NCBI GenBank assembly: GCA_944470555.2
Contig: OX104128.1
Coordinates: 558,001 to 622,000, forward strand
Direction of reading: 5' to 3'
Origin: Heterobilharzia americana
Taxonomy: Eukaryota > Platyhelminthes > Trematoda > Strigeidida > Schistosomatidae
Length of the DNA: 64,000 nucleotides
The notes under the pieces: generated by a model
Databases searched by the model: none
Told to the model about the DNA's origin: nothing
Seen by the model: the letters and a program-made list of their open reading frames with translations, nothing else
Made by a program: the position numbers and the translations under genes
Shown here: positions 57,836 through 64,000 of the stretch, one piece after another
Numbering within the stretch: position 1 is the first letter of the stretch
How the letters are laid out: every line of letters begins with the position of its first letter

Positions 57836-57965
57836 AATAAGCCACACAGATTGTGCCTGACCGCCCAAAAGTCGATAGGTGAAGCGGTGTTTGAACTCAT
57901 GACCCACTGGTTGAATATCATCTCCTTAAACCAATGAGCTACAGCTCCACCACAAGTGACGAGAT
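57836..57965 (-). repeat. S4 tRNA-like short repeat
   Basis: Minus strand: TGTAGCTCATTGGTTTAAGG (A-box-like) and GTCATGAGTTCAAACACC (B-box-like), then GGCACAATCTGTGTGGCTTA. Looks tRNA-derived; it does not fold as a clean tRNA gene. Confidence 0.55.
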
Positions 57966-57969
57966 TATA

Positions 57970-59375
57970 AAATGATTCATAGAATTCGGTCAGCACTGAG
58001 GAGTGGACAACATGAAAGCGGTTACTCTTCGAATTCCTCTAAGAATTAAAGCTTTCGTCAACATTATTGGTTCTCTTCAAGTTAGTTAGTTAGTTATTTG
58101 TTATTTAGAAAGACAAAAAGTGGTGAATATGAAACGTCATCATCTTTCAAATGAATCTTCACTCAGATTGACCTTTATCAAATCTACAGAGTTGTGGATT
58201 AGAGATACAATTTTCAACAAAGATGAAGGTATGAAACCTAACCACTACTAACAATATGTTGTTGAAATGAACCAATCAGAAATAAGTAGTAAGGATGTGA
58301 AATGGTAACTTATTGGTAGAATCAGTTGATTTTCAAACGATGGATCACAGGTTCGAACAACTGCCCCACCTACCGAGATACAAGAAACTACATATCAGCA
58401 TTAACCCTAATACAATAATAGGTGTGGGTCACTGTTTATTTCATGTGGTTGTTGATTAGGTTTCGAATAGTTCAGTTATCTGTAAATACTTGAAACTAGA
58501 CACAATCTTGTTTACAGTCGAAGGAGAATGGAATTGGAATGTCTCATACCACTATTGGTGTCTGAGGCAATGTTGTCATAGTAACCGAAAACACAAATTT
58601 ACACTTATTGTTAATCATTATAATTAGAACACAATCTTGATATAACATACCCACCAAGAGATGTGGTATACAAAGCGACATTATGAAGACATAGAAAACG
58701 GGGAGAAAGTGGTGACAAGAGTGGGTTATCAGAGAAGCGGTCGTCTAAAAAACAGTCATAACTTTCGTCTTGCTTTTGAATGATGGAATCAAGCATGGTC
58801 ACGACTGTTTTCGACTTTTGAGACATATCCATTATCAACTCAAGCCACTAAGTTGGGACCCCATTCAGGGAGTCGTGAGGTATATACAGATACTAGCACA
58901 TCTGTGCTTAACACTGATCCATTAATTATATATAGGATATGATACTGCCCAAACGCCTAGACTATAGAAGGTGGTTGGTGAGATGAACCACGTTATGAAC
59001 ATTTGACTTAAAGTCTCACTCACAAGGCAGTGGAGCAATGTGAGGTGCTACATTCCCATGGTTACCAGTAAAGAATATGGTTTCAAACTCTATTCGTTCG
59101 TTCTACATAATAAAGATCATGTGCACCAGTGGCTTGAAACCAAAGTTTTTCAACTCCTCTGGGTGTACTCTTTCTATTCATAAGTATAATTATAGCTCTC
59201 AAAATATCACTTGACAAGACAGCTAGTCAATATTCAGTTTGATTACGCACACCACAAAAGAATCTTCCACAGCCAGGAGGCGTCAGTCTATACTACATCT
59301 ATAGTAATCACTAAATACTGTCTTATACAATTCTGAATTTGTTGGAACTATTAATTCATTAACATAGCAGACAGT
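57970..59375. other. No gene; one S4 copy
   Basis: 58310-58460 is S4-like (AGGTTCGAACAACTGCC; AATACAATAATAGGTGTGGG). The minus-strand frame 58611-58838 has no motif. Confidence 0.4.
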
Positions 59376-59379
59376 TAGT

Positions 59380-59740
59380 CGGTCAATATCAACATAGGAC
59401 CTGGTATAACTGCTCAACAGTTCGAATTGTCTATATAACCAAGTCTTAAAAAGATATTAGAAGAAAATCAAAAGAGGAGAGAGTGAAACAAACAACAAAA
59501 TATTGTATGACGTTCCAAACGAAGATAATATTGATATCATCTAGAATCTTCAACTATCGATTTCGTTTGTCATATGGCATCCAACCGCGAAGTTTACATT
59601 TTTCACACAGACCAACAACCAAAGACTTAGTGGATCGACTCCATGTTCTATTCTAATCATTTATGACCTTTTCCCATTTAAAATCTACTTTAACTGGGAT
59701 TGCTAATACCACGTAATACGTCGTGAATCAAAGTGTTACG
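59380..59740 (-). repeat. Old NLR-B-related fragment with 3' end
   Basis: Plus strand CAATATCAACATAGGACCTG is the inverted NLR-B terminal block, followed by a decayed 3' part. Confidence 0.55.
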
Positions 59741-59744
59741 TAAG

Positions 59745-60395
59745 TGTAGAGGGTTTTTAAAAGTTGCATCAAGATCGACTTGAACGTACAAGTAGATCAT
59801 TCTAAGAGTTCAATACCAAGAAACAGTAAGTACGGTCCCAAATCAGCAAGTAATTATCGATTTAATTACCACTTGACGACGTCTGTTTCATGATTAAGCC
59901 TGGTGTTATTATTCCCTCCAGTCAGATGGAGACATTTGAGTAGTCTTCAACCCGTTACCTAATGCCTGAAAACTCTGACATACATACTTGAACTAACGCT
60001 TCACGGTATTAGGAAAAAAAAAAGTGCAATTCTCCACCATAAGGGCAGTTTTATCGACTACCATTATCAAATTGAACAAGAAATAACACGATTACTACTT
60101 TTAAACCTTATTCTTGCCTTTCACAATTATCCAATAAAATCGGTGAGTCTTTATCCTCCCACCAGGCTCACTTGACCTAGAAAGTCAAGGATTCCAACTA
60201 GAATTTCTAGAGGCTCCTCTCTAGGCAAGTCATTAGTGAGAATTTCCCTGAAATCGATCGACTCTCACCCCGTAACACACACACACTTTTGAATCGAGCA
60301 TATATATATCTCTATAGTACACTTTGAAAACAAGTTGAAGAATTGAAATTAGACAAATTGTTTAACATAACAACTACACAATTTGTAGGGTAAGA
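59745..60395. other. No gene seen
   Basis: No signature recognised; includes a short CA run near 60271. Confidence 0.4.
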
Positions 60396-60399
60396 AGAG

Positions 60400-61040
60400 A
60401 TCAGATAGACAGATAAAATCAACGCAGAACTTCGCGCAGGAGGTGCATCAGCTCAAGTTGCCACACTTCACAATAGTACACAAAGAATGGGTGGATAGAA
60501 AAAGACTGATGTCAAAAGAGGCAAATTTGTGCGGGAGAATAAAGAATTTGAGGATAAAGTTTAGTGCAAATATGGAAGCATTAGAAAACGTTAAAAAGTA
60601 AATGCATCTGCGCCACTGCCACGGATTTTCAGCAGTATCATAAACAGTTATCAAGCACTGATTCTTATTATCTCGTGGACCGTGGCCATGCAGTCCAGAT
60701 CGCTCCATACAGCTCTGACTAACTGTTAGGGATTTCTCAGACCGGTGCCACATCTAGATCTGGTCACCCTGAACCCTCCCTTCCAATCTAATCCAACTCC
60801 CCACAAAATGGCATGAGCGACCAAGGAAGATAGTGGGTCGGCATATGCAGTACATATCCAAGCCATATGTCTCCCAAGAAGGTTCACAATCTCATCAATC
60901 GACTCGCCCGACCTTAACATTTCTCACACATTGATTCCTCGAAACGCGAGCAATGTTATAAAGACACTTATGATGAGAACTCTGTAACCTCTTCACGTCT
61001 TCTGCTTATAACAGCCATAGCTCACAGTTATGTGGCAGGA
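60400..61040 (-). repeat. NLR-B-related fragment
   Basis: Minus-strand translation keeps PRDNKNQCLITVYDTAENPW and QWRRCIYFL, the recognisable end of the NLR-B coding region. Stops upstream. Confidence 0.65.
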
Positions 61041-61194
61041 AGAGAACAAATGTATTCAACGGCTGAACAATGAGACCTAAAGCATTTAAAATTAAATGCA
61101 TTACTTACATCCAATAAAATCACTAGCTACTGGGATACACATTCATAAAAACTCCAGTCGACTTCAGTTCAACATCACATTTTGTTTCTACAGT

Positions 61195-61400
61195 AGTAGA
61201 ACTGTGGGTCATTGGTCTGGGGCACCTGATTTTCGAATGATGGGTAACAAGCTCGAATCCAACTCCATCTACTGAGATTCAGGGGGTCAGATAGTACCAT
61301 TAGCCGTCATACAATAAGGTGTAGCCCATTGCCAACTATACTAATTTTCACAAGGTTGCTGATTGGATTTCTATCCTGAACGTCAATAATTCCACATAGT
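61195..61400 (+). repeat. S4 tRNA-like short repeat
   Basis: GTGGGTCATTGGTCTGGGGC and CAAGCTCGAATCCAACTCC, then CATACAATAAGGTGTAGCCC, as at 19.1 and 58.4 kb. Confidence 0.5.
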
Positions 61401-61849
61401 TCTTATTATACAAATCTTATGGAATGAACCATAACCTCATAGATTTCTCAAAGAAGCCAGAAATCTCTTAAAAGATTTCACGACTGACCGCTGAACAACA
61501 AACGTTAGTAAAGTACTACTGTGTCAGCTTCAGATTAACTAGTACGACAAAATCGATAGGAAGTGTCTTTCAAGAAAAGTGTTGGAAATAAAAAGGATTC
61601 TCGTTAACCAAAATACAACTGTGACTAGACTAAGAGTTGAATGCTGTAGATGAGTTAGGAGAGCGCTAAGTTGATGACGCAAAGACCTCCAGTTCAAGTT
61701 CTCACACCAAAACATAATTTTTGATTCCACCCTCAATCATAATCCGCAAACGAAAAGCATTAATGCGATTAGCTCAACTTAGAAATGAATGAAACGTACT
61801 CAACAACGTTGTGCACACTCGGGCGATAGGAAATGAGCCACACCTACTG

Positions 61850-62260
61850 TATGAGGGCTAGTGATACTATAAAGGGTGTTGTTGATCAGAATGGATATAA
61901 GTAGTATATAATGAGAGGGCGGCAGCAATCATAAGGAATTACCATCAATGGATAACGATTCTGCCCAGAGAAACGCAAGAGACGATGTGAGCATATCAAG
62001 AGCAAATCAAGATAGAAAGCAGAAGAGGAAATGAAGCACATTATGCAAATGACTGTCTTAATGTAAGGTGTACAATATTTGATGACTACAGTACAAGATG
62101 TCAATAATAAACATTTCTTCCTTCGTCTCCATCTTCTCATTTCCTACCTGGCTGACCAAACCTCTGTAAGTGGAGCTGGATTCGAACCCGTGACCCACTA
62201 GCTGATAGTGGCCACTCTAAAACACTGAACCACAGTTTCACTTTGCCACAACTTCAACAC
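61850..62260. repeat. Repeat U2 (plus) followed by S4 (minus)
   Basis: 61850-62135 is the inverted partner of 32850-33130 (GATCAGAATGGATATAAGTA, ATCATAAGGAATTACC, AATGACTGTCTTAATG). 62145-62260 is S4 on the minus strand (CACGGGTTCGAATCCAGC). Confidence 0.55.
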
Positions 62261-62264
62261 TTAT

Positions 62265-63240
62265 TAGCACAGTGCAAGAATGGAACATCAGATTGCCGAC
62301 AAAAAACACGTGGGTTCCAAAAATCTTTGATTTCACGCCAAAATCCAATTAACTACGTCAAATTTTAAAGGTTGGAAGTCTATGAGTAGGCAAACATACC
62401 AAATGTTAACAATATTTATAACAAACTCAAAATAACGAAACCTGGCGAGTAACAACAAAGGTAGACCGTGGAATTGTGCCCCTTGAACCAGCAGAAAGAC
62501 AAATAACGGTTGTGATACAACAATAATGTGAAAATGTTGAGGCTTGACAGCAGGTGAAGTGGTAGGTACCACGATTATTGTGAACTTCACATACAATTTG
62601 CTTAGTAGATCCCAAACTACACCACCTATACATCAGTAAAGGAACATCTGACCGCCTAACAAAACGTGAATAAACTGAACAACAGTATAGTCAATTTTTC
62701 TTTGAAGATAGTGAGGTGTTCGATAAAAAGTGTCTTAATATCACTAAGTAGAATTAAACAATATTGAAGTTGCACGCTGAGCACTAAACAAGGCAGGTAG
62801 GTTAGCTGTCAATAGACATGAGCCTACATCGATTGAATTCATCAGTTATCTTATATACACCAGAAATCAAAGTACAAATAAAGTGGGAAATATTTGCGGT
62901 GAGTGGATAGCGACATAATACTTAACCATGAACTGTCAATTTGAACCATTCAAGAAAGTGAAAACTTTTAGGTTTGACGTACTGTTATAAATCTACAGTA
63001 AAAAACTGAACGTGATAATTTTTTGGTGGTTTCCACGCTTCAAGGTTTGTTTCTCGTCAACGTTTTATCACCAGGCTTCCGCATAAAAAGTAAATGTTTG
63101 ATGATGAAACGTCAAAAAACAAAGCTGAAAGCCTGTACAACATGAACAACAATCATTGTGATGATGAAAAGCTACAAATCTCTTCTACTATCTCAATAAT
63201 GCTATAAGTTTCAAAACAGTTCAGAATGATACTAATAAAT
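62265..63240. other. No gene seen
   Basis: The minus-strand frames 62333-62633 show no domain. Confidence 0.4.
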
Positions 63241-63244
63241 CTAA

Positions 63245-63520
63245 TTTTTCAAGTTGTCATTCAACGTAGACTGACATCAGTTGAAGGAACAAAGGAAATC
63301 TGGGAGCACTGGACAGCTGTTTCGTCCCAGCATGGGAATCATCAGCAGTGCGCACTCACGACCCCACTGCGTCAGGGATCGAACCTGCGACCTTCAGGTT
63401 CAGTGGCCAGCGCATTACCATTGAGCCACTGGGTCAGAATCCAATCATCCATATTTCCAACTTCTGTTAGCTCATGATATAGAGCGACCGCCGCCACCCG
63501 ATGTCATCGTTGAGTAACTG
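63245..63520 (-). repeat. S2 hammerhead-bearing repeat, well preserved
   Basis: Minus strand: CAGTGGCTCAATGGTAATGC (A-box-like), CGCAGGTTCGATCCCTGACG (perfect B box GGTTCGATCCC), hammerhead 63306-63351, then tail GATGTCAGTCTACGTTGAAT. The clearest S2 copy in the window. Confidence 0.8.
63306..63351 (-). ncRNA. Candidate hammerhead ribozyme (family S2)
   Basis: Stem I GCACTG (63346-63351) pairs perfectly with CAGTGC (63306-63311). Core CTGATGA (63339-63345), GAAAC (63319-63323), cleavage triplet GTC (63312-63314), stem III AC/GT around AGCT. Stem II is TCCC/GGGA with a T-C mismatch at the first position, where G-C is expected. Confidence 0.68.
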
Positions 63521-63639
63521 TCCTCACGACCATCAGACTTTGCCCCCACCGGTCACGACTTCTCACTGGAACTTCGGGAATACCTCTCGAAGCTAGTCAC
63601 CAATGAGCATCAGTTCAATTGAATTCTGAGGGAGTTGTG

Positions 63640-63835
63640 GGGATTTGGAAATATTTCAAGTTGGAAATATGGATGATCAGATTCTGACCCAGAGGCTCAA
63701 CGGTAACGTGCTGGCCACGGAACCGGAATATCGCGGGTTCGGGCCCTGGCGGGGTCGTGTTTGCGCACTGCTGAGGAATCCCATACTAGGAAGAAAAACC
63801 TGCCCAGTGCTTCCAGATCTCCTTTATCCCTCAAA
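63640..63835 (+). repeat. S2 repeat, decayed hammerhead
   Basis: Head AGGCTCAACGGTAACGTGCT, B-box region CGGGTTCGGGCCCTGG, and hammerhead region near 63757-63805: stem I GCACTG/CAGTGC and core CTGAGGA kept, but the triplet is GCC and stem II is broken. Opposite in orientation to the copy at 63245-63520, with shared flanking sequence (AAGTTGGAAATATGGATGAT). Confidence 0.7.
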
Positions 63836-64000
63836 AAAAAGTAATAAGTAGTACATACCGGCTAAAAATAAAGTTGAATCTCATCGGTCAACAGGCTCAC
63901 CATCAAACAATCAGTGTATAATTACTACAAAGACAGACAGTTAAAACAAATTAATTTAACCGAAAACGAATTTATTCAACCTTACAGTTTTTAATATTCA

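Overview
The window looks like genomic DNA of a blood fluke (Schistosoma or a close trematode relative). It is AT-rich, has one intron-containing host gene, and is packed with repeat types known from schistosomes: RTE-like non-LTR retrotransposons, Penelope-like elements with GIY-YIG endonuclease remnants, and tRNA-like short repeats carrying hammerhead ribozyme motifs of the Sm-alpha kind. The organism is an inference; no species can be fixed from what I can read.

Host gene. The only host protein-coding gene I can support is on the minus strand: a DDX11/CHL1-type iron-sulfur DNA helicase. Three exons join in phase: 42784..44739 (652 codons: Walker A, motif Ia, four cluster cysteines, DEAH box), 39043..39304, and 24478..24701 (containing LLVGGTMQP). 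Introns of about 3.5 kb and 14.3 kb separate them. The gene continues to the left, because the C-terminal helicase motifs V and VI are not in these exons and I could not find them in the rest of the window. A good 3' splice site lies 34 nt upstream of the ATG.

Repeats. Nearly everything else is interspersed repeat. (1) Six RTE-like copies, all on the plus strand, near 5.1, 14.2, 20.2, 47.5, 50.9 and 55.6 kb; two are nearly full length and several have target-site duplications. (2) Penelope-like element (PLE) fragments near 3.7-7.2, 30.1-30.9, 35.1-36.2, 45.0-47.5 and 50.8 kb, some interrupted by RTE copies. (3) A second non-LTR family (called NLR-B here), mostly minus strand, whose 3' end is followed by TGA-type repeats. 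(4) Four tRNA-like short repeat families, named S1 to S4 here. S1 matches the schistosome hammerhead satellite/SINE; S2 and S3 also carry hammerhead-type cores; S4 has tRNA-like boxes but no ribozyme that I can see.

Layout. 1-24.4 kb: old NLR-B fragments, PLE and RTE copies, S1-S4 repeats (presumed intron 3 or downstream of the gene). 24.5-44.7 kb: helicase gene with repeat-filled introns. 45-51.7 kb: nested PLE and RTE cluster beginning about 230 bp upstream of the helicase start codon. 51.7-64 kb: scattered short repeats, including a head-to-tail S1 hammerhead dimer at 53.6-54.0 kb.

The most interesting theme is ribozyme-bearing short repeats: three sequence-distinct families combine a tRNA-like promoter region with a hammerhead core with a very short stem III, arranged as singles, dimers, inverted fusions and double-ended palindromes.
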